From the NCBI GenBank assembly GCA_012837715.1, contig DUQR01000009.1, positions 1 to 42,490 on the forward strand: DNA of 42,490 nt, given 5' to 3'. Origin of the DNA: Bacillota bacterium. Its GTDB lineage: Bacteria > Bacillota > UBA4882 > UBA10575. The notes below the pieces were generated by a model that did not search any database, was not told the DNA's origin, and worked only from the letters and a program-made list of their open reading frames with translations. Of this stretch, positions 7,886 to 15,927 are shown piece by piece. Position numbers and translations under genes: made by a program. Each line of letters begins with the position of its first letter. The first letter of the stretch is position 1.

Positions 7886-9847
7886 GTGTTGTCAAAGCTT
7901 GACTTGGACGGGACATGGGAACTTCATCCGGTGGCGGAGTTCAGCAGTCTCTGGTGGAGTGAGGCGGCGCCGGAGGAGGGTTGGGTCGCCCAGGAGATTC
8001 CCGGGCAATGGCAAGAATTGAAACCCTTTTCGCGTTACTCCGGGAAAATGGTTTACCGACGCTGCTTTAGTTTTACTCCGGAGAAGGACCGGCTCTACCG
8101 GTTAGAGGTAGGTGGAGTCTTTTATAAATACCGGGTCTATCTTAATAATTATGCGCTGGGGGGACGTGAGGGTTATTTTTACCCCGCCACCTACAATATC
8201 ACGCCCTACTTAAAGGAAGAGAACCAATTGCTCTTGGAAGTGGAGTCCCCTGGTCGACAAGGCGATGACGTCTTGACCGGACTTTTTGCCGGTCATCCGG
8301 CTTTTCCCGAGGGCTATAACCCAGGCGGAATCTGGCGCCCGGTCCGGATTCTCAGCTCCGGCCCGGCATATATTGACCACTGGCATCTCCGAACGGTGGA
8401 ATTGAACGGAGATGAAGCAACCCTCGCCTTGACGGCCCAGATCTATGCGGTACGGGCGACAGAGGTTACGGTCGAATTGCAGCTTTCCCCCCATAATTTC
8501 ATAGGCCAAAGTTACCGGCAGGTTTTTACGGTAAAGTTGGAAAAAGGAGACAACCGGTACCAGACCACCTTCAAACTCCAAGGGGTCCGACCCTGGCAAA
8601 CTTGGGACCGGGGCCAGCCCCACCTGTATCAAACCCATTTGCTCCTTCAAGGGGCGGGTGTGCCTTGGGACGGTCAGGATCTCCTCTATGGCATCCGTAC
8701 TTTTACCCTTAATAATTTTATTCCCTACCTGAACGGCCAACCTTTGCTGGCAAAAGGCAGTAACTACCTGCCTCCCGCTCTTTACCTCAGTAAGGTGGGG
8801 AAGGAAGATTACGAGCGGGAGATCGCTCTCCTCCAAAACAGCCACCAGAATATGGTCCGTTGTTACCAACATCTGGAGAAGGCCGAGTTTTACCAAGCAA
8901 TGGACGAGGCCGGAATTTTGGTCTGGCAGGATTTCCCTTTACCTGCCGGTTATCCCCTGACCGACCTCACCGGTATCCTCCAACAGGTGGAAGAGATGTT
9001 TAATTTCATCGGGAACCATCCGGCGGTGGTCCTCTGGACTATTGCTAACCTCAGCGGGTACGAAGGATCCAGCTCAACCCGGCCGGGGGCCAATTTCTAC
9101 CGGCAGGTGAAGAAGGTGGCCCAACGTTTAAGTCAACTGGATCCCAGCCGGCCGGTGATCCCTCTTTCCGGCTGGGGAGGTGCCCGTGGGGAAGCGGACA
9201 ACGGATTTAATTATCAGGATCCGGTGGAGGTTTACAAGTTTGACCGGTACCGCACTCCCCTTCGGCAACGGGGAATCCGGTTTGTCTCTTGGTTCGGTCA
9301 GGCCGCTCCGGGTCCGGGTGAACCTGACGAGAGAGCCCGGGCGCTAGGCCAACGGCAGCAAGGGGAAACGCTACGTTTTTACATCGATCGCCTCCGCTAC
9401 CACAAATACAAACCCACCGGGGGAATGCTCTTCTTCTGCTTCCGCGCTTTACACCCCGGTCTCTTTTGGTCGGTGGTCGATGGCGAGGGCGTCCCCAAGG
9501 ATAGTTTTGCTATGGTCTCCCTTTGTTACCGGCCGGTGTATGTCTTTGCCCTTTTATCCTCCGGGTATTACCGGCAAGGCAGTCTTTTCCAGGCCCCCAT
9601 CTGCTTTAGTAATGACCGGATCGGGGCAGAACAACCCCGGGTTTTAGTGAAAGCCCGCTTGACCGATCCCCGGGGGCAATTGGTTTGGAAAGAACAATGG
9701 ACCGTTACCCCCCGTTCCGACGAAGAAACCCGGCTTTTAGGAGAAGTCTCCGTCATGCTGATGACCAAAGGTTCTTATCAGCTTAACCTGAGTTGGGTTG
9801 ACCAGGATGAGACGGTGGAAAACGAATATCAAGTTTTTGTTGAATAA
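7886..9847 (+). CDS. GH2-family protein, probably catalytically inactive
   Basis: The product has 653 residues and resembles beta-mannosidase/beta-glucuronidase-type GH2 proteins. A sugar-binding jelly-roll domain (about 1-160) ends GYNPGGIWRPVRI, an Ig-like domain spans about 161-275, and a TIM barrel starts near 280 (LLAKGSNYLPP, GILVWQDFPLPAGYP). A C-terminal beta domain is also present. At the acid/base site the family reads NHPSVVLW followed by an Asn-Glu pair; here it reads NHPAVVLWTIANLSG, so Leu389 replaces Glu. At the nucleophile site the family has SEFG; here it is VSWFG, so Trp469 replaces Glu. The fold motifs are otherwise intact. It may be a carbohydrate-binding pseudoenzyme. No signal peptide is seen. 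The start is GTG 7886 (TTG 7889 is possible) behind GGGGGGA. It stands alone. Confidence 0.75.
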   Translation: MLSKLDLDGTWELHPVAEFSSLWWSEAAPEEGWVAQEIPGQWQELKPFSRYSGKMVYRRCFSFTPEKDRLYRLEVGGVFYKYRVYLNNYALGGREGYFYPATYNITPYLKEENQLLLEVESPGRQGDDVLTGLFAGHPAFPEGYNPGGIWRPVRILSSGPAYIDHWHLRTVELNGDEATLALTAQIYAVRATEVTVELQLSPHNFIGQSYRQVFTVKLEKGDNRYQTTFKLQGVRPWQTWDRGQPHLYQTHLLLQGAGVPWDGQDLLYGIRTFTLNNFIPYLNGQPLLAKGSNYLPPALYLSKVGKEDYEREIALLQNSHQNMVRCYQHLEKAEFYQAMDEAGILVWQDFPLPAGYPLTDLTGILQQVEEMFNFIGNHPAVVLWTIANLSGYEGSSSTRPGANFYRQVKKVAQRLSQLDPSRPVIPLSGWGGARGEADNGFNYQDPVEVYKFDRYRTPLRQRGIRFVSWFGQAAPGPGEPDERARALGQRQQGETLRFYIDRLRYHKYKPTGGMLFFCFRALHPGLFWSVVDGEGVPKDSFAMVSLCYRPVYVFALLSSGYYRQGSLFQAPICFSNDRIGAEQPRVLVKARLTDPRGQLVWKEQWTVTPRSDEETRLLGEVSVMLMTKGSYQLNLSWVDQDETVENEYQVFVE

Positions 9848-9910
9848 GAATACAAACTTTACTTAATTGATATTGACTTTACTTACCAAAGCGCCTATAA
9901 TAACAAATAA

Positions 9911-10021
9911 AGCTTTTCGAAGTAACCATAAAAAGGGTTTCCATTACAATATATAGTGTTCAACCTGCATCGGGTATCAATATATCGTATTGGGATGTTT
10001 ACAGAAAAGGTAACCTCAAAA
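9911..10021 (+). repeat. Dispersed palindromic element, copy 1
   Basis: This is one of five related 110-118-bp elements in the window. The left arm has TTACAATATATAGTG and the right arm ATCAATATATCGTATTGGGA, pairing with few mismatches around a loop of about 22 bases. An outer part starts AGCTTTTCGAAGTAACC. A promoter-like pair, TTCAAC (9959-9964) and TATATC (9981-9986), is spaced by 16 bp. The copy lies between the GH2 gene and the serA T-box leader, pointing toward serA. Confidence 0.8.
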
Positions 10022-10067
10022 TACTAGTAACATCCATGCGGTATAATTATACAGCATTAGTCAGATA

Positions 10068-10340
10068 AGGCGAAGAAGGACTCTGTTTTACCGTGCGGAC
10101 GAAAAGCGAGCAAGCGGTTGGTGGAAGCTTGCGCCGACGTTAAAACATTCCCGGTCCGGAGCTGTTGGGATGAATCCGCAGGCGCTTCTGGCGCGGGGCG
10201 GGCAGTAGTCCCGACCGGAGAAAAACCGTTACCATTGAATCCGGAAAAGATCTTTCCGGGTCGTAAGTCTCTATTTTTAATAGAGAGAAATAGGGTGGCA
10301 CCACGAGCCTCTCGTCCCTATGGGATGAGGGGCTCTTTTT
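10068..10340 (+). ncRNA. T-box leader of serA
   Basis: The hallmark T-box sequence AGGGTGGCACCACG is present at 10292-10305, followed by a terminator that competes with it. Stem I features are visible upstream: AGCGAG, GGTTGGTGGAAGC and a GAATCC stretch near 10172. The triplet TCC there would fit a serine specifier. This is inference from position and from serA being downstream; folding is needed to confirm it. A TATAAT (10042-10047) lies just upstream and may be the -10 box, but no good -35 is seen. Uncharged tRNA, probably tRNA-Ser, would favour read-through into serA. Confidence 0.9.
10306..10340 (+). terminator. T-box-controlled terminator
   Basis: GAGCCTCTCGTCCC pairs with GGGATGAGGGGCTC over 14 bp (two G-T pairs) around a TAT loop and is followed by TTTTT. 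The left arm overlaps the region next to the T-box bulge, as expected for mutually exclusive antiterminator formation. Confidence 0.88.
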
Positions 10341-10405
10341 ATATTAATCATTTCGCCAATTCCTCAATTGAATTGAGGGGATTAAGATTTGGAGGTGTTT
10401 TGCGG

Positions 10406-11983
10406 ATGAAAGTTTTGGTGCTGGACAATGTGTCCGAACAAGCGGTAGCGGTTCTCCGCCAAGAGGGGATTGAGGCAGAGGTCTCCCCGACCCTTCCCGA
10501 AGAGGAATTGATCGCAAAGATTCCGGCCTATGACGGGATGATTGTTCGTAGTCAAACTAAGGTTAACGCGCGGGTAATTGCTGCGGCGGATAACTTGAAG
10601 GTGATCGGCCGGGCGGGTGTCGGGGTGGACAACGTGGATCTGGAAGCCGCTACGAACAAAGGGGTGATCGTCTTAAACGCTCCTGACGGGAATACGATCT
10701 CCACGGCGGAACATACCATCGGGATGATTATGGCCCTGGCCCGGAGTATTCCCCAGGCCTGCAGCTCTTTAAAGGCTGGACGCTGGGAACGGAAGAGTTT
10801 TACCGGCGTGGAGGTCAACGGAAAGACCTTGGGGATTATTGGTATGGGCCGGATCGGTACGGAAGTGGCCAAACGGATGATGGCCATGGGGATGACCCTC
10901 GTAGCCTTTGATCCCTTCCTGACGGAGGAGAAAGCCACCAAAATGGGAGTGAGTTTGGTTACCCTTGACGAATTATTGGCGGCCGCCGATTTTATTACGG
11001 TCCATACCCCCTTGACCAAGGAGACCAAAGGGATACTGAATGCGGAGACTTTAGCACGGACCAAGAAAGGTGTACGTATTATCAACTGTGCCCGCGGGGG
11101 AATTATCGAGGAAGATGCTTTGGCCGATGCCATCGAAGCCGGACAAGTGGCTGGGGCCGCGCTGGATGTTTTTACCGCAGAACCCCCAACCAACCAGCGT
11201 TTGCTTGAGCTGCCCCAAGTGATCGTTACCCCGCATTTAGGCGCCTCCACAGCCGAAGCTCAGCTGAACGTCGCTATCGATGTGGCCGTGGAGATGGCGA
11301 AGGTCCTGAAAGAAGAACCATTCAAAAATGCAGTGAATATGCCGACGGTCCGTCCGGAAGTCATGAAAGTTTTGACCCCCTATTTTCCCTTGGCGGAAAA
11401 ACTGGGGATCCTCATCGGGCAACTGAGCGAGGGGCGTCTGCAACGGCTGGAGGTGGAATACAGCGGAGAGATTGCCAATTATGAGCTGGCTCCGCTCACC
11501 ACCTTAGTGGTGGAAGGTCTCCTCAAACCGATCCTTAACGGAGAAGTCAATAAGGTCAACGCCCGTGTCATCGCCAAACAGCGGGGGTTGAAGATTGCCG
11601 AACGAAAAGAGGCGACCGACCCGGATTATAACAATAAAATCCGGTTAAAGGCCGTTACCGACCGGGGTGAACATGTGGTGGCCGGAACCTTCTTCCGCCA
11701 GAACGATTTGCGGTTGGTGGAGATCGATGGGTATCACTTTGAAGTGGTCCCCGAAGGGCATCTTTTGATTGCGCCCCATAAAGATCAGCCGGGAATCATT
11801 GGCCAAGTAGGAACGATCTTAGGCGCCGCCGGGATCAACATCGCCTACATGCAGGTGGGCAGAAAAGAAATCGGGGGAACGGCAATTATGGTTCTGACCG
11901 TTGACCACGAGGTACCGACGGCGGTGCTCAAACAGCTTTCCGGGATCAAAGGGTTGGCGCAGCCGGTTCAGGTCCAATTATAA
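10406..11983 (+). CDS. serA: D-3-phosphoglycerate dehydrogenase
   Basis: This enzyme of 525 residues makes 3-phosphohydroxypyruvate, the first step of serine synthesis. It has the substrate/NAD-binding dehydrogenase core (about 1-310) with the Rossmann motif GIIGMGRIG, the catalytic arginine in NCARGGII, and the histidine in TPHLGAST. An intervening allosteric substrate-binding domain (about 320-450) and a C-terminal ACT domain (about 453-525, LLIAPHKDQPGIIGQVG) complete the long type common in Firmicutes. ATG 10406 is chosen because GGAGGTG lies 8 bases upstream. An open frame back to 10118 runs through the T-box and is rejected. Regulated by the T-box leader; followed by a terminator. Confidence 0.95.
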   Translation: MKVLVLDNVSEQAVAVLRQEGIEAEVSPTLPEEELIAKIPAYDGMIVRSQTKVNARVIAAADNLKVIGRAGVGVDNVDLEAATNKGVIVLNAPDGNTISTAEHTIGMIMALARSIPQACSSLKAGRWERKSFTGVEVNGKTLGIIGMGRIGTEVAKRMMAMGMTLVAFDPFLTEEKATKMGVSLVTLDELLAAADFITVHTPLTKETKGILNAETLARTKKGVRIINCARGGIIEEDALADAIEAGQVAGAALDVFTAEPPTNQRLLELPQVIVTPHLGASTAEAQLNVAIDVAVEMAKVLKEEPFKNAVNMPTVRPEVMKVLTPYFPLAEKLGILIGQLSEGRLQRLEVEYSGEIANYELAPLTTLVVEGLLKPILNGEVNKVNARVIAKQRGLKIAERKEATDPDYNNKIRLKAVTDRGEHVVAGTFFRQNDLRLVEIDGYHFEVVPEGHLLIAPHKDQPGIIGQVGTILGAAGINIAYMQVGRKEIGGTAIMVLTVDHEVPTAVLKQLSGIKGLAQPVQVQL

Positions 11984-12032
11984 GCGAAAACCATTGGGTG
12001 GAGCTCAACATTAACCCAGGTGGATAAGTAAT

Positions 12033-12064
12033 CCTCCTGCCCCTTTGGGGGCGGGAGGTTTTTA
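12033..12064 (+). terminator. Terminator after serA
   Basis: CCTCCTGCCCC and GGGGGCGGGAGG form a GC-rich stem with a TTT loop and a following TTTTT. Confidence 0.85.
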
Positions 12065-12212
12065 TCGGGACGGGTAGACGCTAATTCTGGCTGCTATTTT
12101 TCTGTAGAAGCGGAGAAAAAATGGGTAAGCTTAAATTACGCAGGAATTCTCAACAGCGACGCCGAAATTAAAAAAGTGAAGATCGAGTTGCGAGAGAAAC
12201 GGAGTGACAGGT

Positions 12213-12737
12213 TTGAATTTAAAAGCACTGATCCGGGAGATTCCCGACTTTCCCCAACCAGGAGTGAGTTTTAAAGATATTTCCACCGTGATTGGGAACG
12301 CGAAAGCTTTCCACCATATTATCCAAGAGATCGCCGGTCATTACCGGGCAGTCCAGCCGGAAGTAGTGGTTGGTATCGAATCGCGGGGTTATATTTTAGG
12401 CGCCCCGGTAGCCTATGAACTACAGGCTGGTTTTATTTTGGTCCGGAAACCGGGTAAACTCCCGGCGGCGACAGAACGGATCGAATATTCCCTGGAATAT
12501 GGGGAGAACTCGCTGGAGATCCATACCGATGCCATTCGTCCCGGACAAAAAGTACTCATTGTTGATGATATCTTAGCCACCGGTGGCACCGTTTCGGCCA
12601 CGGCCGAACTGGTACGGCGGCTGGGCGGGGAGATTGTCGGTTATGCTTTCTTGGCGGAACTGGATTCGTTGCAAGGCCGGACCAAACTGGGTGATGTGCC
12701 CATTGTCTCCCTGGTTCATTACGATGATGAAGAATAA
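12213..12737 (+). CDS. apt: Adenine phosphoribosyltransferase
   Basis: The product has 174 residues and converts adenine plus PRPP to AMP (purine salvage, cytoplasm). It has the N-terminal LIREIPDFPQPGVSFKDIS, typical of Apt, the ESRGYILGAPVAYEL segment, and the PRPP-binding loop VLIVDDILATGGTVSAT. TTG 12213 is preferred because the GGAG site at 12201-12204 is then spaced 8 bases. GTG 12204 would place the start inside that site. Many Firmicutes have apt next to recJ and relA; here it stands alone between serA and a small ORF. Confidence 0.92.
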   Translation: MNLKALIREIPDFPQPGVSFKDISTVIGNAKAFHHIIQEIAGHYRAVQPEVVVGIESRGYILGAPVAYELQAGFILVRKPGKLPAATERIEYSLEYGENSLEIHTDAIRPGQKVLIVDDILATGGTVSATAELVRRLGGEIVGYAFLAELDSLQGRTKLGDVPIVSLVHYDDEE

Positions 12738-12842
12738 AGACCGTTGGATTGACCAAGGCCACCGGAGATGAACCTTCGTAAAGCACAACCTCACCCCGGC
12801 CACCATATGATATACAAGGAACAAAAAAAGGGGGTTGGTCCG

Positions 12843-12932
12843 GTGGAGGTTGAAAGATATGAACGCAATGACTGGTTGGTATTCCTCCTCTTGCTTTTAT
12901 TAATCCTCTTTCTGACTATGGATTATAACTAA
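12843..12932 (+). CDS. 29-residue single-span membrane peptide
   Basis: A short frame starts at GTG with AAAGGGGG about 8 bases upstream. The N-terminus is charged (VEVERYERNDW, with the first codon read as Met), a hydrophobic helix of about 15 residues rich in Leu follows, and the end is TMDYN. This is the pattern of a small membrane peptide. I do not recognise a family. It lies in the 430-bp gap between apt and the radical SAM gene, upstream of a terminator, so it could be its own transcript. It could also be a chance ORF. Confidence 0.45.
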   Translation: MEVERYERNDWLVFLLLLLLILFLTMDYN

Positions 12933-13001
12933 AGGGGGAGGAAAAGATAAAAGCAGGGAAGGCCTTTGGCAAGCCCTTAACAAATGAAAAGTTGGGTTAA
13001 A

Positions 13002-13027
13002 AACCGTGGTCTCCACGGTTATATTTT
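13002..13027 (+). terminator. Terminator in the apt-radical SAM gap
   Basis: AACCGTGG and CCACGGTT form a perfect 8-bp stem with a TCT loop. A T-rich tail (ATATTTTT) follows. It ends transcription just before repeat copy 2. Confidence 0.75.
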
Positions 13028-13037
13028 TCGGCGGGAA

Positions 13038-13155
13038 AGCCTTTTCCGTTGGAACCAACAAAAAGGATTTCAATACAATGTATAGTGTTTAACCTAAATT
13101 AGGCGCTCAATATATTGTATTAGAAGGATTAAAGCAAAGGACAAGGTAAAAAGCC
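13038..13155 (+). repeat. Dispersed palindromic element, copy 2
   Basis: This copy is about 118 bp. The outer left arm AGCCTTTTCCGTTGG can pair with the outer right arm near GGTAAAAAGCCC. The inner arms are TCAATACAATGTATAG and CAATATATTGTATTAGA. The promoter-like pair is TTAACC (13089-13094) and TATATT (13111-13116), spacing 16. It sits right after a terminator and its right end is about 17 bp before the start codon of the radical SAM gene, so any transcript from here would carry part of the element in its leader. Confidence 0.85.
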
Positions 13156-13171
13156 CGCGGGAGGGGTAGTC

Positions 13172-15028
13172 TTGAAAATTCTCCTGACCACGCTTAATTC
13201 CCAATATATCCATACCGCCTTGGCCCTCTATACTTTACAGGCCTACTGCCGCCCGGATTTTCCGGAGATCCGGGTGGCCGAATTCAATATTAATCAGGAT
13301 CTTAATTACATCCTGGGGGCTATTTACCGGCAACATCCGTCCGTCTTGGGTTTTTCCACCAACATCTGGAATATAACGCCCACTTTAGAGTTGGTGGACC
13401 GGATCAAGAAAATATTGCCCCAGACGGTAGTACTTTTAGGCGGGCCGGAAGCTGCCGCCGATTATGGCGGGATTCTCCTCCGCCCGGGAGCCCCCGACTA
13501 TATCATTCTCGGGGAAGGAGAAGTAACCCTCCGGGAACTCTTGGCCAAACTCCAGCGCAGAGAGGTTGAGCTTCTTTCAACCCTGCCCGGACTGGCTTTC
13601 CGGGAGGGAAGCAGCATCCGGCGTACTGCCGACCGGGCCCCACTAGACCTGGCGACGCTCCCCTTTCCCTACCCGGATTTAGCTCCTTTTCGGGACCGGA
13701 TTCTTTATTACGAAGCTTCACGGGGTTGTCCCTTCCAATGCGCCTATTGTCTGTCCGGATGGGAAAAGACACCCCTTCGTGTTCTGCCGTTCGATCGGGT
13801 CAAAACCGATCTGCTCCGGTTTATTAACGCCGGGGTTCGTACCGTCAAGCTGATCGACCGCACCTTTAATCTGGACCGGGCGCGGGCGGCGGCCTTGCTC
13901 CGTTTTCTGCTGGAACAGGGCGGAGAGACCGAATTTCATTTCGAATTGGTCGGCGAGTTATTGGATGAAGAATTGATCACTTTACTGAAAGCAGCCCCAG
14001 CCGGGCGTTTTCGGGTCGAGATCGGGGTCCAGTCGACTTGTCCGGCAGCGTTACAGGCGGTCCGCCGCAAATATGATCTAAACCGTTTAAAAGCAAATTG
14101 TCTGGCCTTAACTACCGGCCGGGCTGCTCTCGGCGCCCGTCCAACCGTGCATTTGGATCTGATAGCCGGCTTACCCTATGAAGACCTGGCCACTTTTGGT
14201 CGTTCCTTCGATTGGACTTTCCGTTTACATCCGGACGAGTTGCAACTGGGCTTTCTTAAACTCCTGAAAGGTTCACCCCTGCGGGAAGAAGCCCACACCT
14301 ATGATTACCGTTTTACGACGGCGCCACCATATGAGATTCTAGCGAATAAGTGGCTTTCCTACGCCGATCTGCTCCATCTGAAAGGGGTGGAGGAGATGGT
14401 GGAGAAGTATTTTAACTCCCATCGTTTTCGTTACACCTTAAACTACCTTTTTCAGGATGAGAGCCTGTCTCCGTGGGCGTTCTTTTCGACGTTGGCCCGC
14501 TTTTGGCAGGAAAAAGGCTATAGCGGACAAGCCCATAAACCGGGAGCCCTCTATGACCGGCTTTGGCGGTTTCTCACCGCCCAACGCCCTGCTGATCAGG
14601 GACAGCCGGCTCCTTTATTCCAACGGGAAGCGGGGAACAGTTCCGGAACGCCCTTCTGGCCCCGGGAACACCTGAGAGCTTTATTGACCCTTGATTATTA
14701 CTTGAGCGGAACCGGTGGGGCCGCCCCCGGATGGCTGCTCCCGCAAGCCCGGGACCGGCGGGAAAAGGTTAAGCAACTACTGAAAGAAGAAGCCTGGGGG
14801 CGCCTGGGCCTTCCGGGCCACCTTTCCTCCCGGGAGGTACGCCGCCGGATGTTCGTCCTGGATCTTCCTCTTGACCCGGAAAGCGGAGCGGAAGGTCTTA
14901 GTCCGATCCTGATCTACCTGCCGTCCCAGGGCCACCCTCAGTGGTACCGGCTTCCGCCTGTCCTTGGGATGGAAGCGGGACGGCCGCAGCCGAGCATTCC
15001 TCAGCCTGGAGGTGAGGAGCATGGTTGA
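13172..15028 (+). CDS. B12-binding radical SAM protein (DUF4080 type)
   Basis: The protein has 618 residues and a TTG start behind GGGAGGGG. An N-terminal cobalamin-binding-like Rossmann domain spans about 1-130 (MKILLTTLNSQYIH, LLGGPEA, YIILGEGE). The radical SAM core spans about 175-400, with the cluster ligands Cys186, Cys190 and Cys193 in SRGCPFQCAYC. A long C-terminal part (about 400-618) fits the DUF4080 family. Substrates of this family are not known; methylation or other radical chemistry is inference. The nearest upstream feature is repeat copy 2. The stop overlaps the start of the methyltransferase gene by 8 bases, so the two are coupled. Confidence 0.85.
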   Translation: MKILLTTLNSQYIHTALALYTLQAYCRPDFPEIRVAEFNINQDLNYILGAIYRQHPSVLGFSTNIWNITPTLELVDRIKKILPQTVVLLGGPEAAADYGGILLRPGAPDYIILGEGEVTLRELLAKLQRREVELLSTLPGLAFREGSSIRRTADRAPLDLATLPFPYPDLAPFRDRILYYEASRGCPFQCAYCLSGWEKTPLRVLPFDRVKTDLLRFINAGVRTVKLIDRTFNLDRARAAALLRFLLEQGGETEFHFELVGELLDEELITLLKAAPAGRFRVEIGVQSTCPAALQAVRRKYDLNRLKANCLALTTGRAALGARPTVHLDLIAGLPYEDLATFGRSFDWTFRLHPDELQLGFLKLLKGSPLREEAHTYDYRFTTAPPYEILANKWLSYADLLHLKGVEEMVEKYFNSHRFRYTLNYLFQDESLSPWAFFSTLARFWQEKGYSGQAHKPGALYDRLWRFLTAQRPADQGQPAPLFQREAGNSSGTPFWPREHLRALLTLDYYLSGTGGAAPGWLLPQARDRREKVKQLLKEEAWGRLGLPGHLSSREVRRRMFVLDLPLDPESGAEGLSPILIYLPSQGHPQWYRLPPVLGMEAGRPQPSIPQPGGEEHG

Positions 15029-15776
15029 AGAATTGGAGAGATGGGGAAAAGTGGAGACCAACCGTTTAGGCCTGGGTGCGCTACAGATTAAGCAACACCC
15101 GGCCATCTTAAAATTTACCGTGGATCCGATTCTTTTGGCTGCTTTCGCCCGGATCCGGTCCACCGCCTCCGTCCTGGATCTAGGGACGGGAGGCGGGATC
15201 ATCCCCCTCTGGCTAACCGGTTACCGGGGGATCCACCGGGTGACCGGCCTGGAGATCCAGTCGGAAGTGGCGGCCTTAGCCCGTGAAAACGTCCGTCTTA
15301 ACGGTCTGGAGGAGCGGATCCGGATCATCACCGGGGATCTCCGGAATCCACCCCCGGAATTAACATCCGCCGGTTTTGACTGGGTGTTAAGTAACCCGCC
15401 CTACTGGTCGGCGGGCACCCACCCCCTGCCGGAATCCCCTTCCTTGGCACAGGCCAAGTTTGAACTCACCTGTAATCTGGAAGAGGTGATCCGGGCGGCG
15501 GCCAACCTTTGCCGAAACGGCGGTCGTGTGGCCCTGATTCATCTTCCCGAACGTCTGACCGACTTATTTACCACCATGCGTCGGTATAAGCTCGAACCGA
15601 AAAGACTCTGTCTGGTCCAAGCGAAAGCGGGAACGCCTCCCCACCGGGTACTTCTGGAAGGGGAGAAATTAGCCCGACCGGGCTTAAAAGTGCTGACTCC
15701 CTTTGTTATCCATGACCCCGATGGGGCTTACAGCCGGGAAATGCTTGAGGTTTACCGGGGAAAAGTCCTGAGGTAG
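15021..15776 (+). CDS. TrmN6-type tRNA adenine-N6 methyltransferase
   Basis: This 251-residue Rossmann methyltransferase has the SAM-binding stretch VLDLGTGGGIIPLWL, the acidic motif GLEIQSEVAALA, and NPPYW in DWVLSNPPYW, typical of N6-adenine methyltransferases. The order and length fit the TrmN6 (YabB/YfiC) family that modifies A37 of tRNA1(Val). ATG 15021 has GGAGG 8 bases upstream; an in-frame extension to 14964 lies inside the previous gene. It overlaps the radical SAM gene, so both may be in one transcript. Confidence 0.85.
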   Translation: MVEELERWGKVETNRLGLGALQIKQHPAILKFTVDPILLAAFARIRSTASVLDLGTGGGIIPLWLTGYRGIHRVTGLEIQSEVAALARENVRLNGLEERIRIITGDLRNPPPELTSAGFDWVLSNPPYWSAGTHPLPESPSLAQAKFELTCNLEEVIRAAANLCRNGGRVALIHLPERLTDLFTTMRRYKLEPKRLCLVQAKAGTPPHRVLLEGEKLARPGLKVLTPFVIHDPDGAYSREMLEVYRGKVLR

Positions 15777-15883
15777 AAAAAAGGAGCTTTAGTAAGGATC
15801 AGGTGGAGAAAGCCGGCCGGAAGGGTAAACCGGGCGGGCTTTATGAAGAAGATGAATGACCGTCGTTCCCTTTCCACACCTTT

Positions 15884-15915
15884 GACAATAAATTGATAGG
15901 GAGAAGTTTATTGTC
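15884..15915 (+). other. Hairpin directly before the protease ribosome site
   Basis: GACAATAAA (15884-15892) and TTTATTGTC (15907-15915) are exact 9-bp arms with a 14-base loop. The right arm ends directly before GGAGG (15916-15920). A TTGACA (15882-15887) overlaps the left arm. The element may be an operator, an mRNA-stabilising hairpin or a translational switch. Confidence 0.5.
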
Positions 15916-15927
15916 GGAGGTGTGATT

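Noticed and set aside
10118-10405. N-terminal extension of SerA
   Set aside because: It would be translated from the T-box leader and its terminator; the ATG at 10406 has GGAGGTG and begins the known fold.
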